Both the position numbers and the translations under genes were made by a program. From Pseudomonadota bacterium (GTDB lineage: Bacteria > Pseudomonadota > Alphaproteobacteria > Rhizobiales > Beijerinckiaceae), in the NCBI GenBank assembly GCA_023452965.1, contig JAEXUU010000303.1, positions 1 through 13,734 of the forward strand: a stretch of DNA of 13,734 bases, read 5' to 3'. A model generated the notes under the pieces. That model had not been told where the DNA came from. It searched no databases and was given only the letters and a program-made list of their open reading frames with translations. Positions 1 through 6,463 of this stretch are shown here, piece after piece (the stretch's first letter is position 1; each line of letters begins with the position of its first letter).

Positions 1-609
1 GGTGTGGCCCATGGCACCGGCCCAGGAGCCGCGCAATTCGCCGCGCTCGGCATAGCCCTTCTCGATCAGCTCCAGCGCGGTGAGCAGCTCGTCGCGGAAG
101 AAGTCGCCGCGATAGCGGATGTTGGCGAGCGTCGCGAGCGAGCGGATGACGTCCTTGTCGCCCTTGAACGAGCCGTAATTGGTCTCCATCCCCCAGATGC
201 CGAGGATGATCTCCTTCGGCACGCCGTAGCGGGATTCGGCCTGGGCCAGCACGCCGGCATGGGCGGCGAGCATTTCGCGGCCGCGCGAGATCCGGGCGCC
301 GCCGACGGCGCTGTTGAGATAGCTCCAGATCGGCGCGACGAATTCCGACTGCTTGCGGGTCAGGGCGATGATCGAGGGATCGGGCACCACGCCCTGGAAG
401 GCGATGTCGAAGGTCTTTCGCGAGATGCCGCGGGTCTGCGCCAGCGGCCAGAGGGTCTTCAGGAAGCTGTCGAAGCCGGCGTTCGCCGCCGGCCGCGGCG
501 CCGGCTTTGGAGCCTGCGCGCGGGCCGGATTGATCGACCCCGTGGTCTGCGCGAGGGCAGGCCCGAGGCCGAGCAGGGCTGCGATGGCGAAGGCGGAAAG
601 GCGGCGCAT
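1..609 (-). CDS. Lytic murein transglycosylase, MltB-like (3' end beyond window)
   Basis: This gene encodes a secreted enzyme that cleaves the MurNAc-GlcNAc bond of peptidoglycan, forming 1,6-anhydro ends. The visible 203 residues begin MRRLSAFAIAALLGLG and have a signal peptide ending near ALA-Q (residues 19-21), so the protein is periplasmic or outer-membrane associated. A Pro/Ala-rich spacer follows (about 30-43). The MltB/SLT_2 catalytic domain starts near residue 46. It shows GIWGMETNYGSF (137-148), where E142 is the expected catalytic acid, and RGSWAGAMGHT (193-203), the start of the family's RGSWAGAMG-QFMP motif, where the window ends. Usual family length is about 270-420 aa, so the C-terminus, including any peptidoglycan-binding domain, is missing only because of the window edge. 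The ATG at 609 is chosen because it gives a complete signal peptide. A CtrA-type box lies 58-72 bp upstream. The exact subfamily is uncertain; the enzyme class is not. Confidence 0.9.
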   Translation of the reverse strand, partial: MRRLSAFAIAALLGLGPALAQTTGSINPARAQAPKPAPRPAANAGFDSFLKTLWPLAQTRGISRKTFDIAFQGVVPDPSIIALTRKQSEFVAPIWSYLNSAVGGARISRGREMLAAHAGVLAQAESRYGVPKEIILGIWGMETNYGSFKGDKDVIRSLATLANIRYRGDFFRDELLTALELIEKGYAERGELRGSWAGAMGHT

Positions 610-666
610 GTCGGTTCCCTGGCACGGTCGCTGGACGGTCTTTCCCGACACAGCGCCTGAACGAGG

Positions 667-681
667 TTAACCATAGGTTAA
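667..681 (-). promoter_or_regulatory. CtrA-type box TTAA-N7-TTAA upstream of the lytic transglycosylase
   Basis: Read on the minus strand the site is TTAACCTATGGTTAAC, which matches the full CtrA consensus TTAA-N7-TTAAC without mismatch. It is also an inverted repeat (TTAACC-ATA-GGTTAA). It lies 58-72 bp upstream of the transglycosylase ATG, in the 93-bp gap after galE, a suitable place for control of that gene. CtrA is the cell-cycle response regulator of Alphaproteobacteria and is known to control envelope and division genes. The match is seen directly; binding is inferred. Confidence 0.6.
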
Positions 682-702
682 GGCCGCGGAAAATCCCGGG
701 CG

Positions 703-1692
703 TCAGCTCGCATTGCGCTTGCGCAGGCTCTCCTCCCAGGCCAGCGCCTGGGTGACGATCTCCTCGAGATCGTCATGCTCCGGCCGCCAGCCGAGCTCGT
801 TGCGGATCCGGTCGGCCCCGGCGATCAGCGAGGCCGGGTCGCCGGCGCGGCGCGGCGAGAGCTTGACCGGGAAGTCGACGCCCGAGACCTTCTTCACCAC
901 CTCGACCACCTGCTTCACCGAATAGCCGCGGCCATAGCCACAGTTCAGCGTCAGGCTGTCGCCGCCGGCGCGCAGATGGTCGAGCGCCGAAAGATGGGCG
1001 CGGGCGAGGTCGGTGACGTGGATATAGTCGCGCACGCAGGTGCCGTCCGGCGTCGGATAGTCGGTGCCGAAGATCTCGAGCCCGGCGCGCTGGCCGAGCG
1101 CGGCCTGGCTCGCGACCTTGATCAGATGGGTGGCGCCGGCCGAGGACTGGCCGGAGCGGCCCCTGGGATCGGCGCCGGCGACGTTGAAATAGCGCAGGGC
1201 GACATAGCTGAGGCCATGGGCCTTGGCGGTGTCGGCGAGCATCCATTCGCTCATCAGCTTGGAGCGGCCATAGGGGTTGATCGGGTTCAGCGCGATCTCC
1301 TCGGGCACCGGCGAGACCGGCGGCTCGCCATAGACGGCGGCGGTCGAGGAGAAGATCACGTGCCTGACGCCGGCGCGCACGGCGCTCTCCAGCAGGGCCC
1401 GCGTCTTCACGGTGTTGTTGAGGTAGTAGCCGAGCGGGTCGGAGACCGAATCGGGCACGACGATCCTGGCAGCGAAATGGGCGATCTCGGTGATGCCGTG
1501 CTCGGCAATGGTGCGCTCGACCAGCACCTGGTCACCCATGTCGCCCTTGACGAAAACCGCCTCCGGCGGCACCGCCCACCAGAAACCGGTGGAGAGATCG
1601 TCAAGCACCACGACCTTCTTGCCGCGGTCGAGCAGCTCCAGCACCATATGGCTGCCGATATAGCCGGCGCCGCCCGAAACCAGAATGGCCAT
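703..1692 (-). CDS. galE: UDP-glucose 4-epimerase GalE
   Basis: GalE interconverts UDP-glucose and UDP-galactose with tightly bound NAD+ in the cytoplasm, supplying UDP-galactose for LPS, exopolysaccharide and capsule. The 329-aa product has the usual length for this extended-SDR enzyme. The dinucleotide-binding motif GGAGYIG is at 7-13, the catalytic Ser/Thr region FSSTAAVYG at 114-122, and the catalytic pair in YGRSK (Y141, K145). The substrate region NVAGADPRGRSG and the CVRDYIHVTDLA segment are typical of GalE rather than of general dehydratases. The frame is open further upstream to 1941, but the ATG at 1692 is preferred. It begins the Rossmann strand directly (MAILVSGGAGYIG) and is preceded by a good Shine-Dalgarno sequence (AGGGAGAAG). 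The gene is divergent from galU, its pathway partner. Confidence 0.95.
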   Translation of the reverse strand: MAILVSGGAGYIGSHMVLELLDRGKKVVVLDDLSTGFWWAVPPEAVFVKGDMGDQVLVERTIAEHGITEIAHFAARIVVPDSVSDPLGYYLNNTVKTRALLESAVRAGVRHVIFSSTAAVYGEPPVSPVPEEIALNPINPYGRSKLMSEWMLADTAKAHGLSYVALRYFNVAGADPRGRSGQSSAGATHLIKVASQAALGQRAGLEIFGTDYPTPDGTCVRDYIHVTDLARAHLSALDHLRAGGDSLTLNCGYGRGYSVKQVVEVVKKVSGVDFPVKLSPRRAGDPASLIAGADRIRNELGWRPEHDDLEEIVTQALAWEESLRKRNAS

Positions 1693-2014
1693 CGTCTTCT
1701 CCCTGTCGTGCCGGCAGCATAGAACGAGATTGCATGTGCCCGGGCCAGCCCATGCGCAGGATAACCGCGCACCGGGCGAATCGCCGGCAGCAAAGCGCGC
1801 AAAAGCGACGATCCGGCGACGGCTTGCCGGCGATTTTAGTGCGAGGATATTGACGTTCCGGCAAGGCGCGACTGGTATCGATCTTTTGGAGGCGGCCCGT
1901 CTTTTCGCCAGAATTGGACGACAGCCTCCAGGGGCCGGCATTGAACGGGGCGAAGCCGGCTTCCCCGAAGCCCTCCGAATCTAGCAGGCGCGCGCTGCCT
2001 GGCGCGCGAGATGG
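1693..2014. other. Divergent galE-galU intergenic region (322 bp, no gene)
   Basis: No credible coding sequence is seen here; the frames crossing it are extensions of galE or antisense of galU. It must carry the promoters of both genes. A TTGACG hexamer at 1850-1855 could be a -35 for galU, but the hexamers at suitable spacing (TGGTAT at 17 bp, TATCGA at 20 bp) are poor -10 matches. Just before galU lie two direct copies of GGCGCGCG (1988-1995 and 2001-2008) of unknown meaning. No riboswitch or strong terminator was recognised. Confidence 0.5.
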
Positions 2015-2899
2015 ATGCGCATGAGCAAGAAGATCCGCAAGGCGGTGTTTCCGGTCGCAGGGCTGGGCACGCGTTTCCTCCCCGCCACCAAGGCGATCCC
2101 GAAGGAGATGCTGACCATCGTCGACCGTCCGGTCGTCCAGCATGTGGTCGACGAGGCGCGCGCGGCGGGCATCGAGCATTTCGTCTTCGTCACCGGCCGC
2201 AACAAGGGCGTGATCGAGGACCATTTCGACATGGCCTATGAGCTCGACGACACGCTCGCCAAACGCGGCAAGGTGAAGGAGCTCGAAGCACTGAAGCAGG
2301 ATCTGCCGGCGGCCGGTGCGGCGAGCTTCACCCGCCAGCAGGGCCCGCTCGGCCTCGGCCATGCCGTCTGGTGCGCCCGCGACATCATCGGCGACGAGCC
2401 CTTCGCGCTGCTCCTGCCCGACATGCTGCACCATACCCGCGGCAAGGGCTGCCTCGCCGAGATGATCGAGGCCCATGCCGAGCATGGCGGCAACCATATC
2501 GCGGTCGCCCCGGTGCCGGAGGACCAGACCCATCAATACGGCATCGTCGGCGTGCACGACGCCAAGGCCAAGGTCTCGCAGATCACCGGCATGGTCGAGA
2601 AGCCGCCCAAGGGCACGGCGCCGTCGAACCTGCACATCACCGGCCGCTACATCCTGCAGCCGACGATCTTCGACCTGCTCGCCAAGCAGGAGAAGGGCGC
2701 CGGCGGCGAGATCCAGCTGACCGATTCGATGATCGCCCTGGCCGAGCGCGAGAAGTTCTTCGCGGTGCGCTTCGACGGCGATATCTACGACACCGGCTCG
2801 AAGATCGGCTTCCTTGCCGCCAACCTCGCCTATGCGCTGGATCGCGGCGATCTCGGCCCGCAATTGCGCGAAGAGATCGGCCGGCTGCTCGGGCGGTAG
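2015..2899 (+). CDS. galU: UTP-glucose-1-phosphate uridylyltransferase GalU
   Basis: GalU makes UDP-glucose from UTP and glucose-1-phosphate, the activated glucose donor for exopolysaccharide, LPS core, glucans and trehalose. At 294 aa it has the standard length. The nucleotide-binding signature AGLGTRFLPATKAIPKEML lies at residues 15-33, with K30 in the conserved PKEM. VTGRNKGVIEDHFD (59-72), GLGHAVWCAR, a VEKP motif and GEIQLTDSM further on are all diagnostic of the bacterial GalU fold. Two starts are plausible: ATG at 2015 (MRMSKKIRKAVF) or ATG at 2021 (MSKKIRKAVF). The only upstream purine stretch is a weak GCGAG at 2006-2010, which sits better for 2021, so the true start may be 6 bp later. 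The gene faces galE head to head and the outer-membrane protein gene tail to tail. Rhizobia sometimes call this gene exoN. Confidence 0.95.
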   Translation: MRMSKKIRKAVFPVAGLGTRFLPATKAIPKEMLTIVDRPVVQHVVDEARAAGIEHFVFVTGRNKGVIEDHFDMAYELDDTLAKRGKVKELEALKQDLPAAGAASFTRQQGPLGLGHAVWCARDIIGDEPFALLLPDMLHHTRGKGCLAEMIEAHAEHGGNHIAVAPVPEDQTHQYGIVGVHDAKAKVSQITGMVEKPPKGTAPSNLHITGRYILQPTIFDLLAKQEKGAGGEIQLTDSMIALAEREKFFAVRFDGDIYDTGSKIGFLAANLAYALDRGDLGPQLREEIGRLLGR

Positions 2900-2925
2900 C
2901 GCCAGCCATCGGGCGGACCCGTGGT

Positions 2926-3019
2926 GTCATCCCGGACTAGCGGCGAAGCCGCGCCGCTCCGGGATCCATCGTCGGGCTGCGGAGCTTTAGGATGGATCCC
3001 GGGACAAGCCCGGGATGAC
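2926..3019. repeat. REP-like double-hairpin palindrome between convergent genes
   Basis: This 94-bp element is bounded by perfect outer arms GTCATCCCGG (2926-2935) and CCGGGATGAC (3010-3019). It also has 12-bp inner arms CCGGGATCCATC (2959-2970) and GATGGATCCCGG (2991-3002). Each half folds alone: ATCCCGGA (2929-2936) with TCCGGGAT (2958-2965), containing a small GCGGC-GAA-GCCGC hairpin; and ATCCCGGG (2996-3003) with CCCGGGAT (3009-3016). Paired hairpins with GTCATCCCGG ends are typical of dispersed extragenic palindromes in Hyphomicrobiales genomes. It follows the galU stop by 26 bp and precedes the stop of the facing gene by 29 bp, so it may also act as a two-way transcription stop. No T-tract is present. 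Confidence 0.75.
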
Positions 3020-3048
3020 GCCGCGTTTCGATGGCGGGATGGCTACGG

Positions 3049-4605
3049 TCAGAACTGCATCCTGAGGCCGACCAGCGAGACATTGGCGGTGTAATCCGAG
3101 CCCGGCTGGGTCGAATTCAGCCGCTCATGGGTGAAGCTGGCGCGGACCGAGAAGGTGCGGGTCAGCTTGTAGTCGAGCCGTGCGCCGATGGTCGAAAGGT
3201 CCTCGCGCAGGCCCTGCCCCTCGTAATCGGTGCGCTGGAAGGTGGTGAAGCCGGTGACGGTGAGGTTGCGCCGCAGTGCATGCGCGACCTCCAGGCTGAC
3301 GCGCCGGGCGGTGGTGCCGCTCGAGCCGGCAATGGTGGTGTCGCCGAGCTCGGCGGTGCCGCGCAGGGTCACGGTGGTCAGCGGGGTCGGCGTCCACAGG
3401 ATCGCGGCGTCGCCGACCATGCCGCGCAGATTCTTCAGGCGCGGGTCCTGGTATTTGCGGTCCTGATAGCCGACCGAGACTTCGCCGGTGAGCATGCGGC
3501 TGATCTCGAAGGTGGAACCGAGGCGGGCGGTATAGCCGTCCGAGGAGCGCATATAGCCGTTCGAATCGACCTTCTCGTCGTATTGCCGCGTGTCGATTTC
3601 GGTCTGGACGAAGGGCCTGAAGCCCGGCGTCACCTCATAGGCGGCGCGCAGCCTCAGGCTGTACTGCGTCTGGTTGCGGTCGGCCTGGCTGAGCTCGCGG
3701 CCATTGCTGAGCTCGGCATTCTCATAGTCCTGGCGGTCGATGGAGCCGCGCAGGGTGAGCTGCAGCCGGTTGATGTCGTGAGTGACGCCGGCAGAGGCGC
3801 CATAGGCCCAGGTGATCGGCCGGCCCTTTACCGCGGCGGTGAGATCGGGCGAGCCGGGGCGCTGCGTATCCAGCACCAGCCGGGATTCGAGCAGGATGCG
3901 GGTGTCGCGCGTCGCGTCGAGGCGCAGCGACATGTTGCCCTGGGCGTCCGGGCGCGAGGCGTTGTCGTCGCGGAAATAATGGCTGTAGCCGCCGCGCAGC
4001 ATGCCGGTCAGCTCGTGCACGTTCCAGTCGGACTGGATGCCGAGCTCGCCCTCGGTGCGGCTGAAGGCCGAGCCCTTGCTCGGGCCGGAGACACGCGAGG
4101 GATTGGTGTCGTAGCCGATCGATTCGCCGATCGCGGGGCGCAAGGTGACGGCGCCGAAGCGCAGGCCGAGCGGCGCGTAGGGGTCCTCCTCCGGGGCGCG
4201 GCGGCGCGGCGGAGGCGGCGGGGCAGCCGGCACCGGCGGCAGCCCGGTGACGACGGGCTGCGGCGCGCGGAATTGGCGCTGGGTCACGCCGCGCAGGGCC
4301 GGCGACTGGACCGGCCGGGCCGCGCGTGCCGGCTGGCGCTGCGAGATGGCGCTTTGCTGGCGCTGGACGAGTGCGGCAGGGTCGCTGATCGCGTCGGGCG
4401 TGGCGGAGCCGGTTTCGGCATTCTCCGGAGCGCGCTGCTGGGCAACATATTGCGGCGTGCCGGTGCGCAGGCCCGAGGATCGTGCCCGCGGGGCCGGTTC
4501 GTCCATTGTCTGAGCGAGGCCGTCCCGCGGCCAGGCCAGCAACCCGGCCACGCCGCAACAGCTCGCGACGCCGGCCAGCCAGCAGATCTTGGCGAAACGG
4601 GTCAC
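3049..4605 (-). CDS. Outer-membrane beta-barrel protein (putative porin, BBP2-like)
   Basis: The 518-aa product begins with a signal peptide (MTRFAKICWLAGVASCC, hydrophobic to about residue 25, cleavage probably after GLA at 31). A disordered segment rich in Pro, Arg and Gln follows to about residue 145, including PPPPPRRR. The rest alternates polar and hydrophobic residues in strand-length stretches separated by Asp/Asn/Gly-rich turns, and the chain ends in VGLRMQF. A C-terminal Phe is the usual outer-membrane barrel signal. The segment IGYDTNPSR in the first strands is typical of the putative beta-barrel porin 2 type found in many Hyphomicrobiales. The start is GTG at 4605; no in-frame ATG gives a better signal peptide, and Shine-Dalgarno support is weak. 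The substrate is unknown. Proximity to galE and galU makes a role in polysaccharide export conceivable, but this is not shown by the sequence. Confidence 0.85.
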   Translation of the reverse strand: MTRFAKICWLAGVASCCGVAGLLAWPRDGLAQTMDEPAPRARSSGLRTGTPQYVAQQRAPENAETGSATPDAISDPAALVQRQQSAISQRQPARAARPVQSPALRGVTQRQFRAPQPVVTGLPPVPAAPPPPPRRRAPEEDPYAPLGLRFGAVTLRPAIGESIGYDTNPSRVSGPSKGSAFSRTEGELGIQSDWNVHELTGMLRGGYSHYFRDDNASRPDAQGNMSLRLDATRDTRILLESRLVLDTQRPGSPDLTAAVKGRPITWAYGASAGVTHDINRLQLTLRGSIDRQDYENAELSNGRELSQADRNQTQYSLRLRAAYEVTPGFRPFVQTEIDTRQYDEKVDSNGYMRSSDGYTARLGSTFEISRMLTGEVSVGYQDRKYQDPRLKNLRGMVGDAAILWTPTPLTTVTLRGTAELGDTTIAGSSGTTARRVSLEVAHALRRNLTVTGFTTFQRTDYEGQGLREDLSTIGARLDYKLTRTFSVRASFTHERLNSTQPGSDYTANVSLVGLRMQF

Positions 4606-4763
4606 GGGCAGGCCGAGGCTCCGGCATAAACAGGACGCTGCGCACCGGGATGGCGCGTGGTTAACGGAGTTAGAACGAAGAGGGTTAATGGCCCGTCAAC
4701 GCGGCGGGGCTCGCCGCCGGGCGAGTGCTACCTGCGACTGTTCGGGATCCCGCGAAGCTGCTG

Positions 4764-6080
4764 TCAGCCGCCGATGAGCACGTTCGGCATGCCCATGACG
4801 ATCTTGTCCGGGCCGCCGAGCGCTTCGAGCACGGTATCGCCTTGCCGGCACAGCGGCAGGCCGTTGACCAGCACAGTCTGCGAGCCGTCTATGACCATCC
4901 CGGGTCCATGCGGCGGCACCGGCGTCGGGATAGGGCACATGTGGATGTCGACCGCCCCGCCGGATGCGGCCCCGGCAGCGGCGGCCATCCCGGACATCGT
5001 CGCGCTCATGCTGGCGGCTGCTGCCGTCTTTGCAGCCTGCTCCGTCGCATAGGCTGCCGGTGCTCCGGGCGTTCCAGCTGCAGCCATCGTCGCCGCCTCG
5101 GCGGTCTTGATGCTGGCATCGACCGCGGCCTGGGCTGACTGCAGCGCCACGGCTGCGGCGGCGGGCAGGCCTCGCCAGGCCGGCTTGCCGCCGATGATTA
5201 CGTAGGGACTGCCGGTTCCCGGGTTGAGCGGGGCTCCGTGCGCCGTCGGATCGGCAAGACGAGCGGCCGGCCGCCCGCCTCCCCCGCCTCCGCCAGACGA
5301 GGATGAGGAAGAAGGGAAACTGACGCTCGGAGGTGGTTTCGCTCCTGTCCCTCGAGCCTCGGCCATCACGGAAGCGATCTCGCTCTGCCCCTGCTCGGCG
5401 CCGATACCGGCCGCGGCGAGAGCTTTTGGTTGGGAGGCGTAGTGTATGACGTTGCCGCTGCGATCGACGATCTTCAAGAATGAGACCTTGCCCTGCTGCT
5501 CGATCCTCTCCAGCGAGCGGACCATACCCTCGACAGCTGCGTCATGGATGCCGCGGGGCACCCAGCGACCGTACCCATCGGCGCGCTTGTCCCTTTGATA
5601 GCGGTCCAGAACGCCCTGCCAGCTCGCCTCGGGCGGCACGGCTAGGGCGATCACCTCGACCTCGTAGCCTGCATCGACTAGCTCCTGGACCAGCCGTTCC
5701 GCCTTGTCCGGTGTTTTCAGCGTGCCGTCGATGATGAGGTCGAGCCCCTGCTCGATCGCCGCCTTGCGCACAGCCTCGGCGGCAGCGCTCGCATCCTCAT
5801 GCGTCTTCTCGGCTGCAGTCTTGTCGTCGGCCCGCATCAGCGGCAGATAGTGCTCATGGCTCTTGCGCAATTCGTCGATGTCGACGACGACTGCGCCGCC
5901 GGTTTCTTGCGCGGTCTCGATCGCCTTTGCGGACAGGCCAGTCTTGCCGGAGCCAGGTTGCCCGGCAAGGATGGTGGCCTTTTTCCGCCCCGAGGATGGT
6001 ATGACGCCACCCAGCGAGAGCTGGATTGCTTCTTCGAAATATTCTTGGCGTTCAGAAGCGGAAAGAAGGCTTGGTGCCAT
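4764..6080 (-). CDS. Zeta-toxin kinase fused to C-terminal PAAR-like spike domain (putative secreted effector)
   Basis: This 438-aa protein has two parts. Residues about 1-215 are a zeta-toxin (PezT-like) kinase: Walker A GQPGSGKT (40-47), DIDELRKSHEHY (67-78) holding the expected catalytic Asp, IDGTLKTP (117-124), and YQRDKRADGYGRWVPRGIHD (161-180). Family members phosphorylate UDP-N-acetylglucosamine and so poison peptidoglycan synthesis. After a linker of six Ser and seven Gly (257-269) comes a PAAR-like region. It holds ADPTAHGAPLNPGTGSPYVI (276-295) and IGGKPAWR, an Ala-rich helical insert (about 305-375), then HMCPIPTPVPPHGPG (380-394), LVNGLPLCRQGDTV and a final VLIGG. PAAR proteins cap the VgrG spike of type VI and related injection systems. 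Most PAAR effectors put the toxin after the PAAR; here it comes first. The ATG at 6080 lies 9 bp after the upstream gene with a poor Shine-Dalgarno, suggesting translational coupling. No signal peptide is present. Confidence 0.85.
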   Translation of the reverse strand: MAPSLLSASERQEYFEEAIQLSLGGVIPSSGRKKATILAGQPGSGKTGLSAKAIETAQETGGAVVVDIDELRKSHEHYLPLMRADDKTAAEKTHEDASAAAEAVRKAAIEQGLDLIIDGTLKTPDKAERLVQELVDAGYEVEVIALAVPPEASWQGVLDRYQRDKRADGYGRWVPRGIHDAAVEGMVRSLERIEQQGKVSFLKIVDRSGNVIHYASQPKALAAAGIGAEQGQSEIASVMAEARGTGAKPPPSVSFPSSSSSSGGGGGGGRPAARLADPTAHGAPLNPGTGSPYVIIGGKPAWRGLPAAAAVALQSAQAAVDASIKTAEAATMAAAGTPGAPAAYATEQAAKTAAAASMSATMSGMAAAAGAASGGAVDIHMCPIPTPVPPHGPGMVIDGSQTVLVNGLPLCRQGDTVLEALGGPDKIVMGMPNVLIGG

Positions 6081-6089
6081 GGCCCGGAC

Positions 6090-6296
6090 TCAACGCCGCG
6101 ACAGGACGGCGAGAATCTCCTGGTAGCGGCGTGCGATGCGCTCGCTTTCGTCCTGATCGCCGCGTGCCAGCGCTTCCTTCTTGGCTTTGCGGAGGGCCGG
6201 TAGCTGAGCGAGCAGACGTCCGCGCCAGATCGAGAGATCCTCGGCATAGCGCTGATACTCCGGCGACATGGCGGCTTTGATGTCGCTATCCTTCAT
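6090..6296 (-). CDS. Small helical protein upstream of zeta-PAAR, candidate antitoxin/immunity protein
   Basis: This 68-aa product (MKDSDIKAAMSPEYQRYAED...) is highly charged, mostly predicted helical, and lacks a signal peptide or membrane segment. I do not recognise a named family. Two helices are likely, about residues 10-46 (WRGRLLAQLPALRKAKKEAL) and 50-66 (DESERIARRYQEILAVL). The ATG at 6296 is chosen over the longer frame to 6365 because AGGAG sits 7 bp before it and the extension looks non-coding. It precedes the zeta-PAAR gene by 9 bp in the same operon. That is the position of the epsilon-type antitoxin in zeta systems, and no other small gene lies downstream of the toxin. Antitoxin or immunity function is inferred from position and size only; an adaptor or chaperone for loading the effector is the main alternative. 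Confidence 0.7.
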   Translation of the reverse strand: MKDSDIKAAMSPEYQRYAEDLSIWRGRLLAQLPALRKAKKEALARGDQDESERIARRYQEILAVLSRR

Positions 6297-6359
6297 GCTC
6301 GAGCTCCTCGCATGGCGATGCGCAGCCTGTGCCAGTATCGTCAGGGAGCGGCGAGGCGC

Positions 6360-6376
6360 AGTCAATGATGCGCATC
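6360..6376 (-). promoter_or_regulatory. Possible promoter/operator of the zeta-PAAR operon
   Basis: On the minus strand TTGACT (6360-6365) resembles a -35 hexamer about 65 bp upstream of the small gene. The best -10-like hexamer, GATACT, is 20 bp further on, which is longer than ideal. A perfect 10-bp palindrome GATGCGCATC (6367-6376) sits next to it, and an 8-bp copy, GATGCGCA, occurs at 6317-6324. This could be an operator for autoregulation, but both elements are short and could be chance. Confidence 0.25.
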
Positions 6377-6446
6377 GGCGCGGCCGCGGGCTCTTGCAGC
6401 CCCAGAGAACGGCCGCCTGGAATGTGCGCCCCCGGTCATGGCAGCA

Positions 6447-6463
6447 AAAGTGCTTTCCACTTT
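6447..6463. promoter_or_regulatory. Inverted repeat AAAGTG-N5-CACTTT upstream of kdsD
   Basis: A perfect 6-bp inverted repeat with a 5-nt centre lies 27-43 bp before the kdsD ATG in a locally AT-richer patch. A TATGGT at 6471-6476 just after it could serve as a -10, which would leave a very short leader of under 10 nt; no Shine-Dalgarno is seen before the ATG. It could be an operator, or a remnant of a dispersed repeat. No second copy is in the window. Confidence 0.3.

Noticed and set aside
1693..1941. 83-residue N-terminal extension of GalE
   Set aside because: The extension has no family similarity and the ATG at 1692 has a strong Shine-Dalgarno and starts the Rossmann strand.
1601..2863. 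420-aa minus-strand frame opposite galU
   Set aside because: Antisense of galU, whose family motifs are complete on the plus strand.
3031..4629. 532-aa plus-strand open frame opposite the barrel protein
   Set aside because: The minus strand has a signal peptide, beta-strand pattern and terminal Phe; the plus frame has no recognisable motif and typical antisense composition.
4701..4717. GCGGCG-N5-CGCCGC hairpin downstream of the zeta-PAAR gene as a terminator
   Set aside because: The stem is only 6 bp with no T-tract on the minus strand; such GC stems are common by chance here.
4743..4752. CGGGATCCCG palindrome just after the PAAR stop as an attachment site
   Set aside because: No matching copy is found at the other end of the module and no integrase is present.
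6297..6365. Longer start for the 68-aa protein
   Set aside because: The ATG at 6296 has AGGAG at ideal spacing; the extra 23 residues look like translated promoter sequence.
6388..6402. GGGCT-CTTGC-AGCCC hairpin between the toxin operon and kdsD
   Set aside because: Five-base stem without a T-tract, lying between divergent genes where a terminator is not expected.
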